A stretch of DNA of 53,864 bases from Eubacterium barkeri. Lineage in GTDB: Bacteria > Bacillota > Clostridia > Eubacteriales > Eubacteriaceae. The position numbers and the translations under genes were made by a program. The DNA lies in assembly GCF_900107125.1 (NCBI RefSeq), contig NZ_FNOU01000021.1:1-53864 (forward strand), in the 5' to 3' direction. Position 1 is the stretch's first letter; every line of letters starts with the position of its first letter. Positions 43,465 through 51,969 of this stretch are shown here, one piece after another. A model generated the notes under the pieces. It was not told the origin of the DNA. It worked only from the letters and a program-made list of their open reading frames with translations, and did not search any database.

Positions 43465-46092
43465 CTAGTTGAAATTATCGTAGGAGTTCCGGCCGATGAG
43501 GTCGTCCTGGAGGGCCTTGGTCATCCGTACGAAGTAAGCGGAATATCCGGCAACACGAACTAAGAGGCCCGGGTAGTTTTCCGGATGCTTCTGAGCATCC
43601 TTCAGCATTTCCGTGTTGGCGATGTTGAACTGGCAGTGCTGGGCACCCTTATGGAAATAGCCATCGATGTAATTGATAAAGTTTTCGGTTCCGTTGGCAC
43701 CGGCCACGCAGGCAGGGCTGAAGCGGACGTTCATCAGGGTGCCATTTCCGGCCTTCTGATGGTCGATCTTATTGGCGGAATTCCCCATGGCGGTGGGTCC
43801 GGTGACATCATGGCATCCAATCTTGGTATGCACTGGCCCTAAGCTGTTGGACAGGGCTTCCTGGGCCATACGGCCATCAATGGAGGCTCCCTGGGTCAGG
43901 CCGATGCCGACATTACCGGAGACGGAATAGATCCCGGGGATCATTTTGCCACCACGGGTACAATTGTGGCTGCTGACTTCATCACAGTATACGTCTGCTG
44001 CATAGGTCGCATATTTATCCGCGTAGTCATCATCGTTACCATAGTGATGGACCTGTTCGCTGTTGATATAGCGGTATAATTCTTCATAGCCTGCCCAGTT
44101 CTTGCTCAGGGCATCCAGGAGTTCGGCACCGGTGGCGCGTTTTTCATCGAAAATAATCTGTTCAATGGTGGACAGACCATCGGCGACGGATGCGATCCCA
44201 ACACCCTGAGGACCAGCGAAGTTGTACTTGGCCCCGCCCTGGGTCAGGTCTTTCGCCTTATCGATACAATCGTCGATCATGCAGGATGCGAAGGGCAGAG
44301 GTTTAATCCGGGCATGCATGATTTCGGTGGCATTCATGAAGGCGGCCATGCGGTTGACCCAATATTTCATCTGAGTTTCGAAGGAAGCCATGACTTCGTC
44401 CATATTCTTGAAGGTGGCGATACTGCCGGTGTCGATGGATACCTGCTCGCCTTCGACGGTCTTCCCATTATTGATGGCGAATTCCAGAACACGGGCCATG
44501 TTGAAGTAATCGGCATCGTGGGCACCGTAGGTCTTCCCGGCGACTTCCACTTCGACGCAGCCGACGACGGTGTAGTCACGGGCTTCTTCAACGGTGAGGC
44601 CATTGGCAATCAATGTGGGGATAACGCCGCCATCGTTGAAGAGCTTCGGCTGGCCCGTCCCGATCTTAATGGATTCCACTAATTTCACCTTGTATTCCCA
44701 GGGTGCATCCTCGAACCAACGGGCTGCGAACCAGGGGTCAGTGAGACGGGTATGGTTATAGGCTTCGATACACAGATAGGTCATATCATTGGTGGCATCT
44801 TCACCCTTTTCATTGACGCCGCCGCAGAGGAGGCAGGAGCCGCCGATGCCTACTTCGGAGTTGAGGGTCGCGGTCTGTTCGTCCCTTAATTTACGCAGTT
44901 CGAAGATCTTCACATAGAAGCACTCGATGAGCTGAGATGCGAAGGACTTTTTGATGAGACCAGCCTTCATATCGGCTTCGTAGTAGGAATTTAAGATCAT
45001 GTCGAAACGGCCGTAGGAGATGGAGTGGCCATTGGATTCGATGAGGACCAGTTCCACCATGAAGTTCATGAGCTGCATAGCTTCCCACAGGTTGCGGGCC
45101 GGGTTTTCGGAGATCCATTCACAGTTTTCGGCGATGTTCAGGAGTTCTTTCTTCCGTTCGACATCGGCTTCCTGATCGGCCATTTCCTTGGCCAGAGCGG
45201 CGTAGCGGCGGATCCACATGGAGCCGGCTTCCAGTGCGATTAAGGTGGCGGTATAGAATTCCCGTTTTTCCAGACCTTCCTGGGTATCGATGCTGTCTTC
45301 ACCTAAGCTGGTCAGGCAGCGGGCAACGTGGCATTTCACGCCCTTGAGGCCGCATTTGAGCACGCCGTCAAAGTCCATGGTATAGTGGCCGATGCCGCCG
45401 TACATGTACAGATTCGGGAAGTGGACGGGAGCGGTATTGCCTAAGGAAGAACCGATTAAAACTTCTTCGCTTAAGAACTGTTCCAGCTGATCCTTTAAGT
45501 TCTGGCCTTCCCAATAGTCGGCGATGGAGAGCAGGTTCTTCTTGGTTTCTTCGGAGCAGGCGAAACGGTCAGACTGACGGTCTGCCCAGGGTGAGTTCTG
45601 GAGCTCATCCACGATCCAGTCATAGGAGAATTCCGGGTAGATGGGTGAGAAACGCGCCGGTGCGCCCATTTCACCAACGATGAGTTCGTCCGGATAGATG
45701 TTGATGGTCATGTTCTGGAGGATGTGGTTTAAGATCTTAGCATTCTTCAGAATCACAGAGCCGCCGGCACCCAGTTTTTTATGGGCTTCGGTGAAAAGCA
45801 TGGCCCGTTCTTCATCTACGGTTTCTTCGATTTCGTGTACCCGTTTGAGAATCCGATTCACTCTCGGATAGGGGCTGGGTCCCAAGGTCGATAAGACTGA
45901 GGAGTCCATCAGGCCGTAGTCGGTATCGAAGGGTTCACACCCACCTTCGCCTAAGACTTCATTGGGAACGAAATTCTTGTAGAAATCGGGACGGCTTTCA
46001 TCCTTGACAGCCGCTGGTTTTGATCCCTGCATCTCCCCCAAGATACGAGACACGATTTTGCTGACATCCTGATCATTCATGTTCCAACTCAT
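43465..46092 (-). CDS. Glycyl radical enzyme, diol-dehydratase-like, with encapsulation peptide
   Basis: 875 residues of the pyruvate-formate-lyase-like superfamily. The radical glycine is Gly849 in LVRVAGYSAYF. The thiyl cysteine and base are Cys512 and Glu514 in VVGCVEVEVAGK. His236 (GGIGHYTMDF), His356-Ser357 (NGHSISYGRFD) and Asp526 (GAHDADYF) occupy the positions of His164, His281-Ser282 and Asp447 of B12-independent glycerol dehydratase. A propanediol/glycerol-type dehydration is therefore most likely. A tryptophan usually two residues before that Asp is Ala524 here, hinting at a different substrate. Residues 3-22 (DVSKIVSRILGEMQG core) look like an encapsulation peptide. Choline lyase is unlikely. 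Confidence 0.92.
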   Translation of the reverse strand: MSWNMNDQDVSKIVSRILGEMQGSKPAAVKDESRPDFYKNFVPNEVLGEGGCEPFDTDYGLMDSSVLSTLGPSPYPRVNRILKRVHEIEETVDEERAMLFTEAHKKLGAGGSVILKNAKILNHILQNMTINIYPDELIVGEMGAPARFSPIYPEFSYDWIVDELQNSPWADRQSDRFACSEETKKNLLSIADYWEGQNLKDQLEQFLSEEVLIGSSLGNTAPVHFPNLYMYGGIGHYTMDFDGVLKCGLKGVKCHVARCLTSLGEDSIDTQEGLEKREFYTATLIALEAGSMWIRRYAALAKEMADQEADVERKKELLNIAENCEWISENPARNLWEAMQLMNFMVELVLIESNGHSISYGRFDMILNSYYEADMKAGLIKKSFASQLIECFYVKIFELRKLRDEQTATLNSEVGIGGSCLLCGGVNEKGEDATNDMTYLCIEAYNHTRLTDPWFAARWFEDAPWEYKVKLVESIKIGTGQPKLFNDGGVIPTLIANGLTVEEARDYTVVGCVEVEVAGKTYGAHDADYFNMARVLEFAINNGKTVEGEQVSIDTGSIATFKNMDEVMASFETQMKYWVNRMAAFMNATEIMHARIKPLPFASCMIDDCIDKAKDLTQGGAKYNFAGPQGVGIASVADGLSTIEQIIFDEKRATGAELLDALSKNWAGYEELYRYINSEQVHHYGNDDDYADKYATYAADVYCDEVSSHNCTRGGKMIPGIYSVSGNVGIGLTQGASIDGRMAQEALSNSLGPVHTKIGCHDVTGPTAMGNSANKIDHQKAGNGTLMNVRFSPACVAGANGTENFINYIDGYFHKGAQHCQFNIANTEMLKDAQKHPENYPGLLVRVAGYSAYFVRMTKALQDDLIGRNSYDNFN

Positions 46093-46154
46093 AATAAAAC
46101 CTCCATTAGTTTTTAAAAATTATCTGCAACTGCAGTTTTTTAACGTTTCAACCA

Positions 46155-46168
46155 GGGTCTTACGACCC
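46155..46168 (-). other. Small hairpin between the SAM synthetase and glycyl radical enzyme genes
   Basis: GGGTC/GACCC around GTAA, right after the SAM synthetase stop. Too weak and without a T-run to be a terminator; a possible processing site. Confidence 0.35.
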
Positions 46169-46170
46169 GT

Positions 46171-47334
46171 TTAAAATAAATCCCCTAAATCCACGGCTTC
46201 CCAGGGCAAGTCCAGATCCAGCCGGCCGAAGTGGCCATAGCTGGCGGTCTGGGCATAAATGGGGCGCCGCAGTCCTAAGCGTTCAATGATGGCCTGGGGC
46301 CTTAAATCAAAGCCCTGGGCAATGCGTCCGGCGATGGCGGCATCACTGTGTCCCTGTGCCGTCCCGAAGGTATCCACATAAAGGGATACGGGCTTGGCCA
46401 CGCCGATGGCATAGGCCAGCTGGATTTCACATTTTCGAGCCAGGCCCGCCGCAACGATATTCTTGGCCAGGTACCGGGCGACATAGCTGCCGGTGCGGTC
46501 CACCTTGGTGGGATCCTTCCCGGAGAAGGCGCCGCCGCCGTGGCGGGCATAGCCGCCGTAGGTATCCACGATGATCTTCCGGCCGGTCAATCCCGTATCC
46601 GCACCCGGTCCCCCCAGGACGAAGCGCCCCGTGGCATTGACCAGGATGCGGACATCCTCGCCCAGCAGGATATCCGGCACCACCGGCTCAATCACCGCCG
46701 CGATCATCTCACGACGGATGCGGGAGGGGCTGATTTCCGGCCGATGTTGGGCCGCCACCACGATGGTCTCCACGGCTATGGGACCATGGTCGCCATAGCG
46801 CACCGAAACCTGGGCCTTCCCATCCGGCTTCAGATAATCTAAGATTCCCTGCTTGCGCACCGCCGCCAACCGCTTGGTCAAAGCATTGGCATAGTGGATG
46901 GGCAGAGGCATGAAGGCCTCGGTCTCATCACAGGCATAGCCGAACATCATGCCCTGGTCCCCGGCCCCCAGGCTTTTGGAATCCTGGGCCAAATCCACGC
47001 CCCGGGCGATATCCGGTGACTGCGCGTGGAGGCTGACCATCACGCCACAATGCCGGCCATCAAGGCCGCTTTCCTCACCATCGTATCCGATGCCCACCAG
47101 GGCCTCCCGGACAACGGCGTCGTAATCAATGTGCGCCGTGGTGGTAATTTCGCCCATGACGTGGATAAGTCCAGTGGACGCAGTCACTTCACAGGCCACC
47201 CGGGCTTCCGGATCCTCCCGGAGCAGGGCATCCAATACGGAGTCCGACAGGATATCACACACCTTATCGGGATGGCCTTCTGTGACGGATTCCGATGTAA
47301 AAATCCGCCGACCTTCTCCTGCCAATTCCCTCAT
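46171..47334 (-). CDS. metK: S-adenosylmethionine synthetase paralogue
   Basis: Makes SAM from methionine and ATP. About 387 residues with [32 protein letters not shown] and [27 protein letters not shown], all catalytic signatures of MetK. Some positions ([16 protein letters not shown]) differ from typical housekeeping MetK, so it may be a dedicated paralogue. The start is not certain: ATG 47334 has AAGGGG directly adjacent, and a TTG nine bases later has it at better spacing. It lies between the activating-enzyme and glycyl radical enzyme genes. The activating enzyme consumes SAM, which gives a direct reason for this placement. Confidence 0.92.
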   Translation of the reverse strand: MRELAGEGRRIFTSESVTEGHPDKVCDILSDSVLDALLREDPEARVACEVTASTGLIHVMGEITTTAHIDYDAVVREALVGIGYDGEESGLDGRHCGVMVSLHAQSPDIARGVDLAQDSKSLGAGDQGMMFGYACDETEAFMPLPIHYANALTKRLAAVRKQGILDYLKPDGKAQVSVRYGDHGPIAVETIVVAAQHRPEISPSRIRREMIAAVIEPVVPDILLGEDVRILVNATGRFVLGGPGADTGLTGRKIIVDTYGGYARHGGGAFSGKDPTKVDRTGSYVARYLAKNIVAAGLARKCEIQLAYAIGVAKPVSLYVDTFGTAQGHSDAAIAGRIAQGFDLRPQAIIERLGLRRPIYAQTASYGHFGRLDLDLPWEAVDLGDLF

Positions 47335-47368
47335 CCCCTTTCTTTTGGCACCAGGTGCCACTCTGTCT

Positions 47369-48346
47369 TTAGCGCTTACCGCCGGCAACCATCTCTGCAT
47401 TCAGATTATCGGCACCATTTTCCACCGGTACGCCGTATTCCCTGAAAATCTCAGCGATGTGCCGGTTGGCCGGCATGTACACCTTGGCATCAATCTGCTT
47501 CTGGCCCTCCATGGGGTATTCCCGTCCCAGGGAAAGGTATTTATCCTCGCCCATGGGCCGGAAGGGCAGGAGCTGCAGCTGCACAATGCGATTGCCCAGC
47601 TCCTTCTGGATGAATGCCGCCGTCCCCCGGATATTGGCCTCATCGTCATTGTAGCCCGGAACGATGGGAATCCGCAGGATGAGCGGTACCTTGCAATCCA
47701 CCACATGCTTGATGTTTTCGAGGACCAGCGCATTACTCACACCTGCAAAGCCCTTATGGACCTCCGGGTCGATGTGCTTGATATCCGAGATGATGAGATC
47801 CGCATAGGGCAGGATTTCATCTAAGACGTGTTGGCGACAATACAGCTCGCTTTCCACACAGGTGTTGATGCGTTTCTTTTTGCATTGGCGAAGCAGCTCC
47901 CGGACAAATTCCCACTGGACCAGCGGGTCGCCCCCGGAGATGGTCACGCCGCCGCCGGAATTCTTATAATAGGAACGGTCCGCTTCGATGACCTTCATCA
48001 ACGATTTGACCGATTTCCATTCACCATAGCCCTTCAGGGTCCCCGTCGGGCATTCCTTCACACAGTCCATGCAATAGGCACACAGGCTGTAATCAATACC
48101 GGTCACCAGACCATCCTTTACGATATGGGCCCCCCGCTGGCATGCCGCCAGACACGCACCACATCCGATACATTTATCCGCATGTACCCCGACCTCCGGA
48201 TGAATAATCTGTGATTCTGGATTGCTGCACCAGGTACACCGCATGGGACATCCCTTTAAAAAGATCTCCGTGCGGATCCCTGGTCCATCGTGTACAGTAA
48301 ACCGTTGGATATTCAGGACCAGCCCGAGTTGAAACTTATCATCCAT
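47369..48346 (-). CDS. Glycyl radical enzyme activating enzyme (radical SAM)
   Basis: Installs the glycyl radical on the enzyme at 43465-46092 by SAM cleavage. About 325 residues. The radical SAM motif is [16 protein letters not shown] (CX3CX2C) near residue 33. An inserted ferredoxin domain with two [4Fe-4S] motifs follows: [14 protein letters not shown] and [28 protein letters not shown] is the GG[D/E]P-type SAM segment. The two-cluster insert is typical of activases for diol-dehydratase and choline-lyase type enzymes. The start at 48346 has GGAGGGG 5 bases upstream and lies downstream of a likely -10 (TACAAT, 48384-48379). First gene of the operon. Confidence 0.95.
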   Translation of the reverse strand: MDDKFQLGLVLNIQRFTVHDGPGIRTEIFLKGCPMRCTWCSNPESQIIHPEVGVHADKCIGCGACLAACQRGAHIVKDGLVTGIDYSLCAYCMDCVKECPTGTLKGYGEWKSVKSLMKVIEADRSYYKNSGGGVTISGGDPLVQWEFVRELLRQCKKKRINTCVESELYCRQHVLDEILPYADLIISDIKHIDPEVHKGFAGVSNALVLENIKHVVDCKVPLILRIPIVPGYNDDEANIRGTAAFIQKELGNRIVQLQLLPFRPMGEDKYLSLGREYPMEGQKQIDAKVYMPANRHIAEIFREYGVPVENGADNLNAEMVAGGKR

Positions 48347-48378
48347 AACTCCCCTCCTCGCAAGAAGTGATTGATTTA

Positions 48379-48660
48379 ATTGTACTGGCTTCATGTTTTT
48401 TTAACCATTGCAACAATTGTGGGAAACTTTGCATTTTTTGACATCGAATACAGGAGTTATTCCGTACTGTGAGTTAAAAATTATCAATATGACAAGAAAA
48501 ATCAATTTAGCTTAAAATAAATTTAAGATAGATATTTTTTTGTTTTGAAATAGTTTAAACTTGATACTCTTTTGTCCTCGAAATGATGTTTTCTTGTCAT
48601 TTTGAATCCACTTAAGGAACTGTAAACCTTCTTGCATTTAATTTAAGAAGGTAGTAGAAT
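48379..48660. promoter_or_regulatory. Divergent regulatory region of the microcompartment locus
   Basis: Plus strand: TTGCAT (48632-48637), 17-base spacer, TAGAAT (48655-48660) for the PocR gene. Minus strand: TACAAT (48384-48379) with no good -35, as expected for an activator-dependent promoter. Two inverted copies of an 11-base sequence, TGACAAGAAAA (48490-48500) and its complement (48589-48599), extend to a shared ATGACAAGAAAA-N-ATCA core. They are candidate sites for the AraC-type protein. Confidence 0.55.
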
Positions 48661-48728
48661 TATTTTGCTACCAACCGATAACAATTAGTCGTCAAGACTG
48701 ATACGATATGGGCAAAGGAGAAAAAGGG

Positions 48729-49937
48729 ATGCCGCACTTTATCATGAACTTAGCAGAGATCGTCAATATTGATGAATTAGAAAAAATATTGAACGCCTAT
48801 ACCAAAGCTACGAAAATGAGCTCTTTAATTACTGATTATCGTGGAAACCCTATCAGTACCGAGCGATACTTCCATCCCATCTGCCTGGCTATTCGAGAAG
48901 ATCCAAAGCGACGGCAGCGCTGCATAAAATGTGATGCCCTTGGGGGGTTGGAAGCCTCCATCAAGGGTGAACCCTGTATTTATAAATGCCACGCTGGTTT
49001 GGTGGAGGTTTGCGCCCCCATCATTATTGATGATCAACCTGTCGCCAATCTCTTTACCGGACAAATGCTTCTTCAGGCAGAGGATTCCGCAAAAATTGAC
49101 TATCTCTGTGAAGAACGGACCGATATTCTGGCCGATCCCATCCTGGGTCCTATTTATACCCGCCATTTGGAAACAGCGCCCCGAATGTCTTATGAACAAA
49201 TTCGATCCTATTCCACCTTCATCATCGAAATCGCCAACTACATTGCTAAAATCAGCTATGAAAAAATTCTACAGAAGCGGCTGCAGGAGCAGGAAAAAAA
49301 ATTATTGGAAAGCAAAAACGTCAAGCTGAAGTCGAAACTCATGGTGAATCAATATAACGCACTCTTCCTCACCGAAGCCTTTAATACCATCTATAATCAG
49401 GCTATCCTGGAAAATGCGGTCAACACAGCAGAGCTTTTGTTTTCCTTCTCAACCATGTTTAAGCGCAATATCTCCATGGATACCCATTATATCTCCATGG
49501 CCCAAGAGATAGAGGATATCCTTGGACTGGTGGATTTATTTAATACTACCTTTGACCAGCAGGTAGAACTGCTTTTAGATATCCCTAGAAAACTGGACCA
49601 TGAGTTGGTCCCTATTACTGGTTTCCAGCCTATCGTTTCAAATGTTTTTTTATCTTGTTTATCCCAATCAAATACCCCAATTCAACTGAATATGGGTATA
49701 ATCAAGGAACAAGACTTACTAAAGGCACGGATTTTCTGCTCTTATGTTCAATTTCCAGATATCAATTTTAAATCTGAGGAGGCTTTATTCCAACAAGAGC
49801 TTTTCTTTTCCAAAGCCAGCTTTTTCACTTTAAAACTTGTGGCGGATCATCTCAGTGATTTTTACCCCACAGGTTTTAAGATGTACACAGAATCAAATTG
49901 TTTTTATTTTGAATTCCCATCGGTTCTAAAATCATAA
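48729..49937 (+). CDS. PocR-domain sensor with LytS-like pseudokinase domain
   Basis: 402 residues. The N-terminal PocR ligand-sensing domain (about 1-165) has the conserved cysteines RCIKCD, PCIYKCHAGLVEVC. A short coiled coil (about 180-205) leads to a LytS/YehU-type histidine-kinase region. Where the kinase motif reads NPHFLFN, this protein has YNALFLTEAFNTI: Leu212 replaces the phospho-accepting histidine. The ATP-binding glutamate of the N box is Ser (PIVSNVF), and no glycine-rich loop is visible. So it senses, probably a diol, but should not phosphorylate. The start at 48729 has GGAG 8 bases upstream. It overlaps the operon of the AraC-type gene, 10 bases away. Confidence 0.85.
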   Translation: MPHFIMNLAEIVNIDELEKILNAYTKATKMSSLITDYRGNPISTERYFHPICLAIREDPKRRQRCIKCDALGGLEASIKGEPCIYKCHAGLVEVCAPIIIDDQPVANLFTGQMLLQAEDSAKIDYLCEERTDILADPILGPIYTRHLETAPRMSYEQIRSYSTFIIEIANYIAKISYEKILQKRLQEQEKKLLESKNVKLKSKLMVNQYNALFLTEAFNTIYNQAILENAVNTAELLFSFSTMFKRNISMDTHYISMAQEIEDILGLVDLFNTTFDQQVELLLDIPRKLDHELVPITGFQPIVSNVFLSCLSQSNTPIQLNMGIIKEQDLLKARIFCSYVQFPDINFKSEEALFQQELFFSKASFFTLKLVADHLSDFYPTGFKMYTESNCFYFEFPSVLKS

Positions 49938-49947
49938 GGAGGATGGT

Positions 49948-51009
49948 ATGGCCACACTTAAAAACATCATCGCATTGGAATTCAACCACATTGAATCCCA
50001 GGTTTTTTCTCGTTACTTCCATTCAGAGGGAGACCTTAATTATCTTGGCAATTATCGGATCGCCTCGGGCCTTTGGAATACCACTTATCCCCATGACATC
50101 GTGCTAATCAATATCAGTTCGGATAATTATCGCAATTGTGTTTCTTTCCTACGCCACTATCCCAGAACGAGTGATTGTCAGATTTTTTTCACAGCCAACA
50201 CCTATTTCGACCAACTAACACAACTGGTCCAAACCAATGCCAATGCACAAATCATGATGAAGCCTCTGCGTTGGGACTGCCTTCTCAGCAGTATCACCGA
50301 GGTCCAAACCCCAGTTCCCAGTCTGGGTTTAGGCACAAAAAAAAACAGCAGCCAATACCTTTCTCTTATTAATACCTTCATCAGCTGTACCAATAAAGAA
50401 ATTGATCTCTGGATCGACACCACCCTTGAAATGATTCTTCCAGATGGAGAAATAGATTGTGACGATGCTTTATCGAATTGTAAAAAATTCGTATCTTATT
50501 TCATCTATACCCTCACCCGGGATTTAGATGCCGACCTGGTCATCCGCTTATCCCAAAACTATAATGATTTTCTCCATAGTATAAAATCAATCTGCCGAAC
50601 CAAAGCTTTAATTCGATTGATGGAGCGGTTTCTACATTGTTGTTATAACGCCTTCCATCCCAGTTATGTTTCCCTTGATGAGGAGCGTATTTCTGATCTA
50701 AAAACAAAAATAAGCCACTATGTGGATGCCGAAATCGACTTCTCTCTGGAATCCATCGCTCAGGAGATGCATATCTCCACTTCATACCTGAGCCGGATGT
50801 TCAATAAAATTGAAAAGGTCAATTATAAAGACTATATCCTCCAACTCCGACTGGAAAAGGCCTGCCAACTGTTGTCCAATACCAACCAGACGGTGGAGGA
50901 AATCGCCCTGCACTGCGGGTACCGGGAAAGCAGCTCTTTCTCCCGGGCCTTTAAAGGGTATCATCACCTATCCCCCATCAACTACCGTAAACAGCAAACC
51001 AGCCGTTAA
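49948..51009 (+). CDS. AraC-type regulator with degenerate receiver domain
   Basis: 353 residues. The N-terminal receiver-like domain (about 5-115) keeps Thr82 and Lys105 (MMKPLRW) but has Asn55 in place of the phospho-accepting aspartate (DIVLINIS) and Glu11-Phe12 instead of the acidic pair. The C-terminal AraC double HTH is intact: FSLESIAQEMHISTSYLSRMFNK and EEIALHCGYRESSSFSRAFKGYHHLSP. It is co-transcribed with the PocR pseudokinase. Signalling is probably by direct contact rather than phosphorylation. It likely activates the divergent microcompartment operon. AAGGAGG precedes the ATG. Confidence 0.9.
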   Translation: MATLKNIIALEFNHIESQVFSRYFHSEGDLNYLGNYRIASGLWNTTYPHDIVLINISSDNYRNCVSFLRHYPRTSDCQIFFTANTYFDQLTQLVQTNANAQIMMKPLRWDCLLSSITEVQTPVPSLGLGTKKNSSQYLSLINTFISCTNKEIDLWIDTTLEMILPDGEIDCDDALSNCKKFVSYFIYTLTRDLDADLVIRLSQNYNDFLHSIKSICRTKALIRLMERFLHCCYNAFHPSYVSLDEERISDLKTKISHYVDAEIDFSLESIAQEMHISTSYLSRMFNKIEKVNYKDYILQLRLEKACQLLSNTNQTVEEIALHCGYRESSSFSRAFKGYHHLSPINYRKQQTSR

Positions 51010-51057
51010 GAAAAAATCCCCTTCCATGGGCAAAAAATTAATTGAAGGAGAATTCAC

Positions 51058-51687
51058 ATGAAAGTCTTACTTGTTAATGGAAGCCCCCATCCTCAGGGCT
51101 GTACTGCCACCGCATTGACCGAGGTGGCCAAATCTCTGAAATCCCGTGGGATTGAGAGCCATTCTTTCTGGTTGGGCAAGGAGCCTATCAGTGGCTGCCT
51201 GGGCTGTGGTGCGTGCCGGAAGACCGGTAAATGCTTCATCGACGATCCGGTCAATGTTTTCGTTAAAGAAGCCGCCCAATACGATGGTTTCATCTTTGGT
51301 TCTCCCGTTCATTTTGCCGGTGCCTCCAGCGCCCTCTCCGCTTTCATGGATCGGGCATTCTTCATCCCATTTGGAAATAATTCCCCCTTTGCCGGCAAAC
51401 CTGGAGCTGCAGTGGTCAGCTGTCGGAGAGGCGGTGCCTCGTCCGCTTTCGATCAGATCAATAAATATTTCACCATCACTGGGATGCCGGTTGTCAGCTC
51501 TCAGTATTGGAATCAAGTCCACGGCACAACGCCGAAAGAGGTTGTACAAGATGCTGAAGGCATGCAAACCATGCGCACACTGGGTAACAACATGGCCTGG
51601 CTGCTGCTGTGCATTGAAATAGGAAAAGCTGTCGGCCTGACCTATCCGGAGCAAGAGCCCGCTGTTTCCACTAATTTCATTCGGTAA
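51058..51687 (+). CDS. NADPH-dependent FMN reductase / iron-sulfur flavoprotein
   Basis: 209 residues with a flavodoxin-like fold: VLLVNGSPHPQGCTATAL (FMN phosphate loop) and GSPVHFAGASSALSAFMDR. A cysteine cluster GCLGCGACRKTGKC (about residues 44-57) could bind a [4Fe-4S] cluster as in archaeal/clostridial iron-sulfur flavoproteins. AAGGAG precedes the ATG. It is the third gene of the regulator operon. It may carry electrons for activation of the radical enzyme or serve as redox defence; neither is shown by sequence. Confidence 0.88.
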   Translation: MKVLLVNGSPHPQGCTATALTEVAKSLKSRGIESHSFWLGKEPISGCLGCGACRKTGKCFIDDPVNVFVKEAAQYDGFIFGSPVHFAGASSALSAFMDRAFFIPFGNNSPFAGKPGAAVVSCRRGGASSAFDQINKYFTITGMPVVSSQYWNQVHGTTPKEVVQDAEGMQTMRTLGNNMAWLLLCIEIGKAVGLTYPEQEPAVSTNFIR

Positions 51688-51969
51688 ATCCTTCAGTGAA
51701 AGACTAAGCTAGTGTTAGTACATACGTGTAGACACGAAAAGTTGAATAGCCTATAATAACATAGGAAAAAGAAAAAGAGATGTTTAGCGTGGGTAAGAAC
51801 CAATAACTTTATACACTTTTAAACAGCAACTTGTTGATTTCGGTAGATATTCGTATCCATAACTGGAACGTGAGTATGGCGCAGATCAAAATGGTAAACA
51901 AATTTCTTACCACAGTCGATTGTGGCAGTCTCGAATGCGCTCGTGTAGTAAAGGCCTCTGATTTAAAAC
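51688..51969. other. Intergenic stretch, no gene recognised
   Basis: AT-rich, without a convincing reading frame, terminator or repeat. It separates the regulator operon from the convergent pdxA-like gene. Confidence 0.5.

Noticed and set aside
43465..46092. Choline TMA-lyase (CutC) or hydroxyproline dehydratase
   Set aside because: The His-Ser pair and the Asp 14 residues after the catalytic Cys follow the glycerol/propanediol dehydratase pattern as I remember it; CutC and HypD differ after the GCVE motif.
51688..51969. Degraded gene remnant between the flavoprotein and pdxA-like genes
   Set aside because: No frame with recognisable protein similarity could be read, so it is listed only as a gene-free stretch.
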